From: Sisyra terminalis
Lineage: Eukaryota; Arthropoda; Insecta; Neuroptera; Sisyridae
Reading direction: 5' to 3'
Assembly (NCBI GenBank): GCA_958496175.1
Contig: OY292274.1
Location: forward strand, 41,054,630 to 41,118,629
DNA: 64,000 nucleotides
How positions within the stretch are numbered: the first letter of the stretch is position 1; every line of letters starts with the position of its first letter. Position numbers and translations under genes: made by a program. Under the pieces are notes generated by a model. That model did no database searches and was not told where the DNA came from. It saw only the letters and a list, made by a program, of their open reading frames with translations. Below, in pieces: positions 13,501-28,500 of this stretch.

Positions 13501-16500
13501 ACTAAAATTTGTGTAAAAAGCTCATATTTCAATATTATATTGATTTACAAAAAATGTTCAAATCAAAATGATCAATATAATAATAGGCAAACGTACATAT
13601 ATATATATATACGTCGTATGTAAAATGTTGGAATAAGGGCTGAAGGGCTAAAATATCGTGTATTTTGAAGCAAGCCTAATAAAATTACATGGGATAAATC
13701 ACAGGTATGGAACCTTTTTACTATTAGAGGCCGCATAAGTTGATATAGCTACAAATGAGACCTTTGTGATATTATTACAGTTTTTATATATTATGCATTC
13801 ATATCATACCTTATATTATTAATTTTCAAATTATCGTTTATTTAAATATTAATAAATTCTAGAGCTTTTATGGAAACCGCACGAACAACTAACAGAGGCT
13901 TCAAGTTCCCTATCTCTGGGACATATCATCAAGGAATATTTAGTGAATTATAAATGATTTGGATGTGAGAATCCAATTGGGTCCCAAAAAGCTTTTATAA
14001 AGAAGCTGCTTCTGTGGCAATCCCATATAGAGAAAAATAATCTGTACCATTTTCCAACATTATCATCTTATAGTAACAATGAAATTTCTCGAATATTTGT
14101 TCAAAAACTTAAAGATCTTCGTTCAGAATTTGAAGAACGTTTTCAAGGTTTCGAGATGGAAGTTATTTATTATAAATTATTTTTTTAATTCACTCTTTAC
14201 TGTCACTGAAACACATTTAACTTGACATCTTTGCAAAAATTTTATTGAAATCTGCCGACTGAAGAATTTCCAAATTTGGTTGTTAATGTAAAATTTTACT
14301 AAATAAGAAGACAATTCAGGTTGTTTAAAATCGGTTTTTTTATTTAATGTTTTTTAATTCTTATTAAAAAACTACTTTACATGTAGTGTTACATGTGTGT
14401 ATGGGTAGAGTGTAATTTTTTAATTTTTATTTATTTTATTGAATTTAAATTGAAATTAATATATTTTTTCTGATTCAAGGTATTTTATTAATTAATTTTA
14501 TTATATCTTTAATTATTTGTTAGAATATCTCTTAAAATATTTGTCATATTTTGAAATTTTGAGTTAGTTATTATTATTTAATTAAAAATATTTTATTTTA
14601 TCTATATTATATGTATATTATTATAATTTTGAAATTTATGTATGATTGACACATTTTGTAATTCTTTTAATTTTTTATAGAAGCCTGCTGAAGTTACGAT
14701 ACGTAACGAAACATAGCTAATTAGAATATTAAAAAACATTAAATAAAAAAATCGATCTTAAACAACCTGAATTGTCTTCTTATTTAATAAAAGCTGAGAT
14801 CTGAATTTTATCATCGTAAATTTTACTTACTCCATATTTGCCTCAGCTTAATATTGTGAACAGCTCTTTTCAAAAATAAAGTTTAAAATCGAAATCACAG
14901 AACTTCTATAACTGACACGGTTCGGATACAACTTGCGTTTAAGTACTACACAAATCGAACCGGATATTGAATTGCTATCAAAATCTTTACAGAACCAAAA
15001 GTCACAGAAGAAATTAAAATTTGTTTTATGTAAACTTATTACTTTGTATACCTATTCATTCTTTTCATTTTATTGTATAGGTAATTTATCATAAAGGATT
15101 CAAGAAATGAACGTAGTTCTTAATTAACTTTATTTTTTGTAGTTTCAAAAAAAAACTTATAAGCATCAAGAATTAATTTTTCTACCAATCCATTTTCTAC
15201 TCTAGCCCACATATATAAAGTAAACCATAATCTGGCCCCCAATACACAAAAAAATTGTGGTGCCTGTTTGAAAAGATTGTGAAAAGAAATTTAAAAATTT
15301 ATGTAAGATACAACTTCGTAGAACCTATTGTTTTGTAATTGCGATCGAAACTTTAACCTAGCGGTTAAGGTGTATCTGAATTGTTTTCTGGCTTCCAGTA
15401 CTTTTAAAAATTAAACAATCCAAAAGCTTTGACATATATAAAAATTGAACATGGAATCAATGAAGACATTTTTTTTGCTATTATAGTTTATATCATCACC
15501 AGAGAAATCCTACTAGCTTCCCCTTTTTATAACTTTGTAACTTTATAGTTATAACTTTATAATTATGTAACTTATTATGACAATGTAAACCTCCTGAATT
15601 GACGCGGTTTTATTAATTTAAAATTAGTTTGAATAAATTTTTATATGCTTTCTCACCTACACCTAAATAAGGTACCACATAACTTCTTTCATCTTCCCTT
15701 TTCTTTTTTGGTACCGTTTCTCACTATTTATAATTTTAATTGTTATAAAAATATTTTTGGATTTTCAAAAACTCTTAGTGTTACTTCGCATATTTATATT
15801 CAAAAAATTTTTGTCGGAAAAATTGATTTTCACAATCAAAGAAAATGTATGTGTGAAAAGTCTGTTCATTACTATTCTGATTTTTGTTAGTTTGGAAATA
15901 TTGGCTGAATCGGAAAGTGTGGAAAATATTTTCCGAATCTTGAGAAACACTCAATGTGCTACTTCGGATATTTATATTCAAAAATTTTTTGTAAGAAAAA
16001 CTGATTTTCACAAACGATGAAAATATTTGGGGAAAAGCGTGTTTAATTATGTCTCGATTTTTGCTATGTTGAAAATTCTTTGAAAATTCAGGGAAAAAGA
16101 ATTCATATTTTTTTTCCTATTTTTTGAGAGAGGGGTAGGTTTGATTATCTTTTTATATTTTTTTTTTTATTTAATTTTATACAACACTTTTCTAAATTTC
16201 CCCTCATTTTTGTTATATATCGCTAAAAACCTTATTTTCTTAACATTTTACTATATCAATGACTGAATTATTAATTTTTCGTAATTATTTAATTACTATT
16301 CAACTATTTTTTCACATACTGTTTGGTTTTCAAAAACAAAAAACCAAATTTATCCGAAAAAGTCAGCAAAACATACTCCGTTTCCTAACCAACCGTATAT
16401 TGAAAAAACATTCAATATAATTTTGACAATCAACGAAAAAAAACCGCTCTAGAAAACTTTAGTGAACCGCATTTTTTAAGAAAACCGCTTTGGTAGATAA

Positions 16501-19500
16501 TTCCGCAAGTTCCGTTAATTTCTTCCCTTTTTTTATAATACTTCTTTTGTTAATTTTTTTTTATTGAATTAAAGTTTAAGTTTGTATGTTAAAAATAAAA
16601 GTAAAACAAAATCAGTGAAAGTGATTTATTCCAAAGAATTTAACCAGCTACCAAAACCCGCCAATTCCCCAAACATTTCTGGTCCTTCGACGCCGAATTA
16701 AAGACTAAATAAAGGCATTTGCCTAAAAAACATTGTAAATTTGTGTGAATTAAATCAAAAACACAAAAATTGTTATTGTTACGCAGTGCAGATCGAACTC
16801 AGAAGCAGATTCAACCTGTTCGTCAGACAAATAAGTCAACATTTGTGAGTGTCGAGTGAGTTATTTTCAATAACAAATTAAAACTAACTTGAAACGTTTA
16901 ATTATTCACTTAGCAGCTAATTTATTTTGAACCTTTTACAACCGCATTATTAATTGTTATTATTATTCAACGTTTGAATTTTATTAGCATCATTTATCGA
17001 AAAGCAACAATTACCAATATCATTATAATTTATATTATAAGCTGCTATTTATAAGTTAAAAATTCTATATTGTAAAAAGGGAAAAAATATGGAGAATCAA
17101 GAAGCCAAAGAATTAAAAACAAAAGCGGAATCCCTCTTTGCTAGGTTAACAAATGTACATGATTACATCATAAATGCAAAGGTGGGAAATATATCAATGG
17201 TTGAGGCAAAGATGATGCGATTTAGGGCATTACAAACCTCCGTGGCTGTGTTAGATGAAGCAATTGTTCACTTTAACGTGAAGATTGCTGACCCTAAAGA
17301 AAAAATAAAATTTAGTATAGAAAATTTTGACGACATTTGTGACGTGATTCAAAGTTCCTATGAAAGAATCAAATCCAAATCAAATTCAGCACCCCAAACC
17401 ACAATCTCCGTAAATGCTCAGTCGTCAATATCATTAAAACCCATTGAACTGCCAAAATTTGATGGTGATGTCAGAGAATGGAACAACTGGCAAAGCCTGT
17501 ATGAATCAATAATTCACAATAATTCCAATATTCCAAACATTCAAAAGTTATACCATTTACGAACCGCATTAATAAAGGAACCCTTATCTATTATTGAAAA
17601 TTTCGCACTTTCCGATGAAAATTACCACATTGCTTATCAAGAACTCATGAGTAGATACTCAAATCCTCGCCGTCAACTAAATTTTTATTACAATTTAATC
17701 GCAAAGTATAAATGTGCTGATGGAGATAATTCTATAATTAAATATTTACAGACACATATCAGTGCAGTAAAAGCACTGAAAACTCTTAATTTAGAAGGTG
17801 CTGAATTAGCAGATTGCCTACTATTTCAGTCATGCTATGCAAATCTTGGTAACAGAGAAAAATTTGCATTTGACTCAAATCAGACCACCAATAAATTTCC
17901 CACAACGGAGGAATTGTTCGCATTTCTTAAAACCCGAGTTAAAACCGCAGAATTACAGATCGATGACGCAAAAGATGGTAGGTCAAAACCTAAAAGGCGA
18001 CAGGATCTAACCAACCATCATGTAACGAAGCTGAACGTTACAAACCCAAACCGCTGCCCGCAATGTGATGAAGATCACAAACTATTTCATTGTCCTAAAT
18101 ACTTAGAGCTGAATCCGCATGAACGCAATGAATTTCTTAGAATAAACCGCTTATGTTTCAATTGTTTAGGACACCATCTTATAAATAAATGTAAATCCAT
18201 AAGAACCTGCAATAAATGCCGCCAACGTCACCACTCTTCAATTCATGATGCATACGGAGTATCTAAACCTCCCACTACAACAGTTATGTCGTGCAATCAG
18301 TATGTACTGACACCAAACGATAACATAATTTCTAATCACGCAACGAAAAATGTGCTCTTAGCTACCGCTTTAGTTGATGTTATATCCTCGCAAGGAAGTT
18401 CTGTAACTGTAAGAGCGTTAATTGATCCCGGTTCTGAAATATCATTTATGACAGAACGCACCGCACAGTTGATCAATATAAAACGACAAGCAACGTCCGT
18501 CATCATTATGGGAGTTGGAGCTGTAAACTCGGTTAAAGCAAAAGGTATGGCCTTAGTCCGAGTGCAATCCCGTTATAAAAAGGACAACTTTTGTATGGTA
18601 AATGCTCACTTTTTGGCAAAACTGACAGCTTATCTTCCATCAACAACACCTCTTGTAACAACCTGGCCTCATCTGACAAACTTGCAGCTAGCTGATCCAT
18701 CATTTGCCATCCCAGGAAGGATAGATCTTCTTCTAGGTGCAGATATTTACCCTGAACTGCTGATGTCTGGTCTGCTCACCGGAATGCCAAATTCTCCAGT
18801 CGCACAAAAGACTATTTTCGGATGGATACTTTCCGGTCCAACGGGAATCCACACATCCAAGATTACGGTCAACAGTAATCATTGTATTGTTGATAATGAC
18901 CTTAATCAACAAGTCCAACGCTTTTGGCAACAAGAAACCATTCCTGAAATAAGTGCGCCGACTTTGTCCCCGTCTGAGCAAGAATGTGAGGATCACTTTA
19001 AAATTACACATCAACGCACGACCTCTGGCCGTTATCAAGTTCGCCTGCCACTTCAAGACTTTCCAACTAAATTAGGCAATTCTCGAAACATGGCCTATCG
19101 AAGACTGTATTTATTAAAACGAAAACTAGATACCAATACAAGATATGGATTGCTATACCATGATTTTCTAAATGAATATGAACGCTTAGGGCACATGGAA
19201 CGTATTGCATCCACGACCGACACCCAAATTACGCCTTATTACTTGCCACACCACGGTGTATTTCGTGAACACAGCGCTACTACCAAGTTGCGTGTAGTAT
19301 TCGATGCCTCTGCAGCCACGTCAACTGGAACCTCGCTCAATGACATACTGCACATTGGTCCAAAACTACAAAACGAATTATGTGACGTCCTTTTGTGGTT
19401 TCGACGTTTTCGTTATGTTATGGTGGCCGATATAGAAAAAATGTACCGGCAAATTCTTATACATAAAGATGATCGAGATTTGCAACGAATATTATGGTTT

Positions 19501-22500
19501 AGAAACGGGAATCCTGTTGAGTATCGATTGAATACTGTTACATACGGTGAGGCTTGTGCTCCCTACCAAGCTTTACGTGTACTTAATCAGTTAATCGAAG
19601 ATGAGGGACCTCGATTTCCATTAGCGGTGCCCATGCTCCAGCAAGGAAGATATGTAGACGATGTCTTTGGTGGATCTGATACCATAAAAGAATGTCAAGA
19701 AATTATTCGACACGCGATTGATTTATGTAACGCCGGTGGTTTCCCGCTAAGAAAATGGATTGGTAATCACCCAAAACTATTAGAAGGGCTTGAAGACAAT
19801 CTGTTAGCGTCTGATCCTACCATTTCATTTAATTCTTCACACACTGTGCGCACCTTAGGTCTTTCATGGGAGACACAAACAGATGATTTTCATTTTAACA
19901 ATAACTTCAAACCCCTCATCTCCATAACAAAGCGCTCCGTCCTATCCCGCACTGCCCAATTGTTTGATCCACTTGGTTTTATCGCTCCCGTAATCATCAT
20001 GTTTAAAATCTTTCTTCAAGAATTATGGCTCAAGAAATTAGACTGGGATGAATCATTACCCACGTCACTAATAATCAAATGGAAAACTTTGGAACGAAAC
20101 CTTGAACGCCTTTCGGATATCGCAATACCACGATTCTTGGGAACCTGTAAAACGAAATCTATGGAATTACATGGATTTTGTGATGCTTCTGCTTCCGCAA
20201 TGAGTGCTGTTATTTATCTAAGGACCACAGATAGCACAAGCACCAAAGTAATACTCGTAATGGCCAAGACAAAACTTGCCCCCATCAAACGAATGACCAT
20301 TCCGCGATTAGAATTGACCGCCGCTGTATTGTTGACTCGATTGGCTTCACATGTAACTAATTCAATGAAATTCGAAAATGAATCATGTCCAATAACATTG
20401 TGGACTGATTCGTCTGTTGCATTAACGTGGATAACAAGCCGTGCGTCAAAATGGAAAGAATTTGTCGCCAACAGGGTGAGCTTTATCCAAGAAAAGCTTC
20501 CACAGGCACGTTGGCGATTCGTGTCCGGTAAAGAAAATCCTGCTGATTGCGCCACTCGTGGCCTTTCTCCTAAAGCTCTTCAAACACACCATCTCTGGTG
20601 GACTGGTCCTAAGTGGTTATCCAAGTCGGCTTCAAAATGGCCAACCTCCCATGTAAGCGATGAGTCGCTGTCCTTAGACGAGATACGGTTGAAAACCGTC
20701 ACCGCTACCGCTCTGTATCAAACTGAACCCGATATTTTATTTCGCTATTCTTCCTTCACCAGACTAATTCGCATCATAGCTCGCTGCTTACAATTTACAA
20801 ATCGATTGAAACAAGTTCCCAATTGTAATTCCACGTTTCTCACTACCTCTGATTTAAACACCGCACTACTTATCACAATTGGACTGAGTCAACGAATATT
20901 TTTCTCAAAAGAAATTGCTCAACTTAAAGTTAATCAAAGTATTCCTGACTCTAATCCTTTATCAAAATTTAATCCTTTCGTTGACTCCAATAATTTACTA
21001 CGAATTGGAGGTCGCCTCCGCTTTGCGTTTATTCCTGATGCTGAGAAACACCCCTTCATAATATCAAAATTTTCCGCATTAGCCCCGTTAGTCATAAGGG
21101 ATGCTCACAGTCGTAGCCTGCACGGTGGAACTACCCTTACCATGGCTGTATTACGACAGAAGTTTTGGGTTCTTGGTGGACGACCTCAAGTCCGAAAAGA
21201 AATACTTAAATGCGTTATCTGTACTCGACATCGCGGAATTTTGGCCCAGCAATTAATGGGACAACTTCCTCCAGCTCGGGTGAATATAACTCGTCCGTTT
21301 TGCCACTCTGGAATAGACTACGCAGGCCCGATAACTTTGCGTTCTTGGAGTGGTCGAGGCGCAAAAACACACAGTGCATATATTGCAATTTTCGTTTGTT
21401 TTACAACAGCTGCAATTCATTTGGAACTGGTCTCTGACTATACCGCCGCAGGCTTCGTATCAGCCTTTAAACGATTTACAAGTCGTCGTGGAATTCCTAC
21501 CGACGTGTACAGCGATTGTGGTACTAACTTCATTGGTGCAAACGCACAACTCCGTCGCGAATTTGCGCAACTTAAAGCAGAGTGGCCCTCTGTGCACACG
21601 ACATTGGTAAATGATGGAACTGAATGGCATTTTAGTCCACCATCAGCTCCACATTTCAATGGTCGCGCTGAAGCTGGAGTCAAATCTGTGAAATACCATC
21701 TGCGAAGAATTCTTTCCCAAACTCCCCTAACGTTCGAAGAATTTTCGACAGTCCTTTGCCAAATTGAGGCTGTTCTTAATTCAAGACCGCTGACCCCATT
21801 ATCCGAAGATCCTGAGGATTTAGATATGTTAACGCCAGGACACTTTCTAACGGGTGGTCCTACTAATTTGGTTCCAACTACCAATATGATAAATACCCCA
21901 GTTAATCGGCTTAAAAGATGGCAACTGTTGAGTCAAATGGCTCAACAATTTTGGAAGCGATGGTCCAGGGAATACCTTCAGCAGCTGCAGGGAAGAGCGA
22001 AATGGAGGGTTCCCAACCATAACATATGCGTAGGGTCCATAGTATTGATTGCCGATCAGAGATATCCTCCTGGAAAATGGCCTTTGGGCCGTGTAATCCA
22101 ACTACATACCGGGGATGATTCTCTGGTTCGCGTGGTCACATTAAAAACAGCTACCGGAGAGTTCAAGCGCCCTATTTCAAAATTATGCCTCTTACCAATT
22201 AACTAAACAATGGAACAATCTTGTCTCCACTCGCCAAGGTCACTTCTTTGGGGCGGAGTATGATTGGTTTTCAAAAACAAAAAACCAAATTTATCCGAAA
22301 AAGTCAGCAAAACATACTCCGTTTCCTAACCAACCGTATATTGAAAAAACATTCAATATAATTTTGACAATCAACGAAAAAAAACCGCTCTAGAAAACTT
22401 TAGTGAACCGCATTTTTTAAGAAAACCGCTTTGGTAGATAATTCCGCAAGTTCCGTTAATTTCTTCCCTTTTTTTATAATACTTCTTTTGTTAATTTTTT

Positions 22501-25500
22501 TGTATTGAATTAAAGTTTAAGTTTGTATGTTAAAAATAAAAGTAAAACAAAATCAGTGAAAGTGATTTATTCCAAAGAATTTAACCAGCTACCAAAACCC
22601 GCCAATTCCCCAAACACATACAAAATGGTTTCTTTCATAAACTTCTACGAACGATTTACAATTGAGTGGAAAAAAAAATTAAAAATTTTTTAATGTTTAA
22701 TGACAATGTCAACTTTTAATATTTGTTGGCTAATCGTTATAGGATAATGCCCACTACAGTCATCAATATTTACTACTACTGAAAGTAGTTAAATTTAGAA
22801 CATATAGCATCTAGAGCGGCATCAATAAGGTGCTGGCCTAGGGTTTTCTCGACACCTAATTCTCCCCTGAATAGACTACATTTTAGTAACCATAAATTCG
22901 ATAGCCATTTTGGAAAACCGTTTTTTTTTACGCTTTTTTAAACAAAATGGTATCTCTTTTCAAAGTAATTCTTATAACAAGTTCACCTGTTCACAGGTGA
23001 TTTAAAGCAAACGAAACACAAATTCTGAAATTTTAAAGAAAAGTTCGATCAAGATAGAGAAAACAGGGACATTTTCGCAAATCGAAAACTCTTAACAAAA
23101 GTGTGACTTTGTTAAGAAAGCCTGTCACCGTCAGCCGATCGTGCTCAATGAGTGAGCAATCAACGTTTTGTCATCACATATTCACTTCATATTCCTCACA
23201 TTTCCTTCCTACTTTAATACGAAAAATTTTTTTTTCCTTTTTTTGAAAAAAAGTTCAGAACAAAAATTCAATTACTTCAAATGAAAAAAAAATAATACAA
23301 CTTTTGTTGATAATAAAAAGGATCAAGTATCCACATCGGATATATTTCAATCACGTAATCATTAAATAAATTTTTTTTCGGATTACTCATTGTACATTTT
23401 AGTTATTATGTCTTCAACAAAGAAATATAATTCTCCTCTATATATGATACAGAATAACTGAATCATTTTATAGAAAGTTAAATTGTCATTTTCTTTACAT
23501 TTCTAGCGTTCAAATCTTTCAAAGTAGAAACCATCTCATAGCAACAAAATTAAAATTTTGGCGTATAACTTTTCATACATTGAAAAGAAAATTCACTGTT
23601 ATACAATGGTATTACAAGGATGTGATGCTTTGTTTGATTCACTTTGCTTCAGTAGTATTCTTTTGCTGGGAGTTTTGATCATATTTTCCATTTTTTTGCA
23701 CATAATTGAAGGGAAGAGGAATGGTACTCCATTAATTTAACAGAAAATAAAAAGCACAAATTGACAGAGGTTTACTGAAATAGAAGGTAATGGTTTCTTT
23801 TTGTTACAAAAAACTAGAAGAGGTTTTGAAAGCTTTTAAACTCACCATATTCACTTCAGAAATCGAATCAAAACTAGCTATTGTCAAATCCATTCCTACA
23901 TACAATGGTTCACCTGAAAAGAAAAATTACAATTTATTCGAAAGGTAAATTTAAAAGCTTTTATTTACATGCAAATTTATGTTGTGTTAAATTTAAAGAA
24001 AAAATAGAGTTTTGAAACGAAATGTTTTAAGCGTTCATGCGTTTCACACAATTGAAATCAGACAAGAACAAATAAAATCTTTTCAAGGCTTAATATTTTC
24101 TTGGCTTAATCTTTTTAGCTTTTGTAAAACTTTCAGTTTGACTATATGTTTTATGTTATGACAAAAACCGCAAAAGATGCCGCAATATTATTATTTTTTT
24201 GAATATTCGGATTGAAAATTTTAAAGCTTACCACCAAAGTTGGGTCGTAATCGGATATCGTAGCCCTCTAAAATTCGCGAAATTGTTTGAGTGACATTTT
24301 CCAGCCGATCGGAGACCATTGTGCGTTGAGCCCTATAAATTGAAAATGAAAAAAAAACATTCAACAAGAATACCAATAACACATTTGCATTAAAATGAAG
24401 GGAGACATGTGCTTTGATTTGGTACCAAAAAGCTTTTATATTATCATATTTTCCTCACCGCTCAACACATTGTGCGCGATAAATATTTCAACGAGAAATT
24501 ATTAGCGTCATATTTTACGTTTTCCTATAGAGTCAATTTGTGCTTATATTGACACAAATTTTTGCCTCGTGTTTGGTTAAAAAAGAAAAAATTGCAAAGT
24601 TGAAGATAAAATATTACGAGACATTTATTTACTTTGAACGAAAATTGGTTTGATTTATGTACCAAGGAGATATAAAATATTGCGCAAGATGTTCTATTTT
24701 TAGAGGGAAAGTTCTCATTGTTTCAAAATCTTCAGGCTTAATTGCACGTGCTAATTATTTCAACGACATATTATATCTTCTTTTCCGTAAAAGAAAAATA
24801 TAATGACTTAAATAATCAATATAAAATCAATATCAAGCACCAAACATCTATTGAAGTTTCTCATACAACAGTGTTTTTATTTTTTTAAAGTCTTTAAAAC
24901 TTAACAAATTTTCTGCAATTGTTGTTTTCCAACTAAATGAAACTTCATTAAAACATAAAGATTGTTTCAAAATTCTGTGTACATACAGTAAATATGTAGT
25001 CATTCGGGTCAAGTGTGCGCACTTAAGGATTTAAACCGGAGTAAAAATTAAATAATAGGAGTAAAATTTAAACAATAAGGAATAAGAAAAGTAAAAAGTA
25101 TTTATTGGTCTAATAATTAAATTAAGTAATAACACATAAAATCTTGACACTTAAAAATAAAAAAGGTTTTTTAGAAAGATTCTAAATGCGCACACTTGAC
25201 CCAACTTACGGGTAAGTGTGCGCAATTGTTCGGGTAAATGTACGCATTATTTTAGTAATAATGCTTAGATATCGACTTATAAATATAAAATACATAAAAT
25301 AAGTTGACTAAAAATTACGAAATTATAGCCAAATTCAACGTTTCCTAATTTGGCAACATTTTTGTAAGCTTCATTGAATAACCGAGCTATATGGTATTAG
25401 GTAATAGCTTTTATAGGGTTGCCGACTTGAATTTTAGAGTAATTAGAGTATTTAGGTTCTCGAAGACTAAAAAAAGCTCTGCCAGTGGTTGGAGTTTGTG

Positions 25501-28500
25501 ACTGCCATGTGGTATCAATGTTAGCATACTTATGTTTTGCACCCAAATTACCTGCACACACTTACCCCATGTCAAGATTTTTGACATATGCTCATATAAC
25601 TTTGCTCATACTAAATATACCCTTAAATTATATGAAAAACAGAAAACTTGAATAACTTAGTAACATGAAAAAAACATATTTATCCTGGTGAGTGTATTCA
25701 GTACGATATGAGAATCTTTGCCGTGATGACAATTGTTTTAGTTACAGTGCTGAGTTCTAATAATTATTGTTTAAAAACAAAATGAACAATATCATATCAC
25801 GATCTTGAAGATAAATTAGTTCCTCGTTACCGTACCTTTCAGTCAACTACACATAATATGACCTATACCTTCAATCTTTCAGGATAAACGGGGTGCGCAC
25901 CCTTTCCCATTATGCACGGTTACCTCGAATGACTCTAATCGTTCTTAACGACTAATCGATTCTAATCGACAAAAAATCGTTCTTATATATTTGTGAATAA
26001 GTATTTTTTGTAGTTGTTATTTATCGTTGCATTATAACTGCCAAGTGCCAAGCTTTTAGCGACTCTATGATTAATAAACCGTAAATTCAGAAATGTTAAG
26101 TATTTGTTCGATACGAGCACTGAGTATAGAGGTCCAGTACCAGTAGAGCACGCTACTTTTCAAAAAACACGCGTTTGAAGCATTACGCGGGTAGTTTTAT
26201 TGTTATTAACAATTGTGAATTTCAATCTTCTGCACGATGGAAAACGTGTCAAGATGTGGCACTGCCACAAGAATGTCTGCAGTACTTACGTTTGTTACAT
26301 TAGTAACCTAACAAAAAGTATATAGTTTCGGTTTAGATTAGTACTGAAAATACACTGATGACGGCGCCACATTTTGACCCATTGTGGTATGGTTGCCCAC
26401 TACCATTTATATTGATGGTCCTTCAGCTCAGGCTAATTTGATTTTATTTTACACGTCAATTTTACATTTTTAAAACATATCAACTCACTGGTTATTAAGC
26501 CCAACTATCTATTTTTTCCAAGCTCGGGATCCGGTTGGATTATTATAGCGTGAGCAAGTAGTCTGAACCGTCACACCATTTCCCATCATGCATTGCAACA
26601 TGGGAATACCTTTTTACAATTTTAGGGACCTTAGGTACTTTCTGAATATTTGTGATGCTTGTCACAGAGAAGTCTATGATCTAGGTCTGCTATTATAAAC
26701 ATGAATATTGTGAAAAAGCCTATACCTTTTGGACTCGTTGTGTCTATACTCTGTGGATATGAGGATCGAACTCAGCACCTACCAGTTTTCGAGCGGCCAC
26801 CTTGACCACTTGGTCATCAGTAGACTCATAGTTATTTATTACCACTTTGCTTACAATAACAAGACCCTTAGCGACAATGTACTATTAGCAATTAGCTAGG
26901 ATATAACGACTTCGTAAAAACTAAATAAATATAGGTACACTAGGATTTTTATTTCTTACTTGACCAGATTATGTTGTTAATCAAACTTTTAAATTTTCAT
27001 AAATTTAATGTATTTATAATGTTAGTTTTTTTTGCATCAGTAATAAATTCATTGATAATTTGGTACTTATAATCTCACAATAGAAAAATATATAGTATAG
27101 AAAATACTCTTAAAATGGAGTTAGGCAAAATAAACGACTCAAGTGAATTTTGACTAACTCTCTCTTCGATAATCTGATATTTTTTTTTATAAATTTCCTT
27201 AATGTTTATAACAAACGTAAAAAATGTCGATCTATGCTAAGATGCAACATAAAACAAAGAAAATTCAAAAAATATAAAGTTTCTTTAAGTCGAAGGGATG
27301 GAGGGTAAATTTAAACTCATAAAATTATACCAAGCCTTTAATTGAGGGATCATGGGTTCGATTTCAACACTTGCAAATTTTAAACACTAGTGTTATTGAA
27401 AAATTAAAAAATATCAAACTTACTAACTAATTATTACAAGCATAGAATGACAACGAAAAATCGGATTAAAATTTAGCGATCGTTTTGGTAAACCTCAAAT
27501 CCAACAGCTTGCAAAGAAGTTTTAATTGAAAATATCCGTCAGTTCCAAAAAATATTATTTTGGTTTTCCAAATAAGTTTTTAGGGTCTCATAGTTTTCAA
27601 AAATTAGCTCTTAAAATAGCTTAAATTTTTAGGCAAAAAGTTTTCCTCCTTGCATCGAAACATATCAATACGAAGGCGCGTAAGAGTTAATGTAAGGATG
27701 TGCTTTTTATTGCTTATTTGTTTAATAAGTAAAATTATTTTTTTCATTCAGTCAACATGTCGGTGAAATTGCGCAGTTCTAAAATGGAAATACTTTTAAT
27801 AGGAAACGTAAAACATCAAATTACCGGTTCCCAACTTCCCTAAAACTGACAAAGACAGGCAGTTCCGTTCTATAATATTCGTGAAGTGAATTTATGTGTT
27901 AATGAATGCGCAAATCTATTCGCGAATGCATTTTTTATTGAGATAAGGTACATAAACCGATTAAACCTTTACCTTATTATGTAAAAAAACTAGTAACCAT
28001 ATTCTAAACTTAAGAAATTTACAAAAAAAAACTAAAGAAAACTAAATTCTGCTACAAGAAAATTTGTCTTCTGATTCTAAAATAATGAATTTACAAGTAA
28101 ATTTACCCATCTCAACTACTAGCACACAATTTTATACTAATAAAACTTTAACTTGGAAAAAATTATTAACTTCAAAATTAGTGGTAGTATTATATAGGCG
28201 TCAGTTCAGTACAAAAAATTGTCTGTTTACTACTGAAGCAACTATTGAGGCACTGCAACATACCAATGATGAATTTCCAAAAAGTAATTCATCCATTCAC
28301 AGAATTCGTAGGGAAAAGCAAAAAAAAAACACGTGAAGCTATAAAAGTCGATTCTCAAAATGAGTACCAGATACTGTAACTGTCCATTAGAATGGTAAAC
28401 TCTTCCTGGCTTTAAATGCATGAAAATCAAAACAACGATTACTGATAGTTATTTCATATGGTAATAAAGAACAACTTATCGTTATACCAAAATTAGACAG

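Larger units (their letters stand above)
16320..22616 (+). mobile_element. BEL/Pao LTR retrotransposon, apparently intact, in Lcch3 intron 3
   Basis: Complete element of 6297 bp. Two 356-bp LTRs flank a short leader, one uninterrupted gag-pol ORF (17089-22206) and a purine-rich stretch before the 3' LTR. A 5-bp target duplication CATAC sits at 16315-16319 and 22617-22621. The LTRs differ at only two positions that I can find, so insertion was recent. It lies in the third intron of Lcch3 in antisense orientation, which should limit interference from its own signals with the host transcript. Confidence 0.96.

Noticed and set aside
15755..16110. Short direct repeats suggestive of a CRISPR-like array
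   Set aside because: Only two diverged units of about 180 bp in a eukaryotic genome; not a CRISPR array.
18733..22101. Several antisense and shifted ORFs inside the BEL/Pao coding region
   Set aside because: Shadows of the 1705-codon gag-pol frame.
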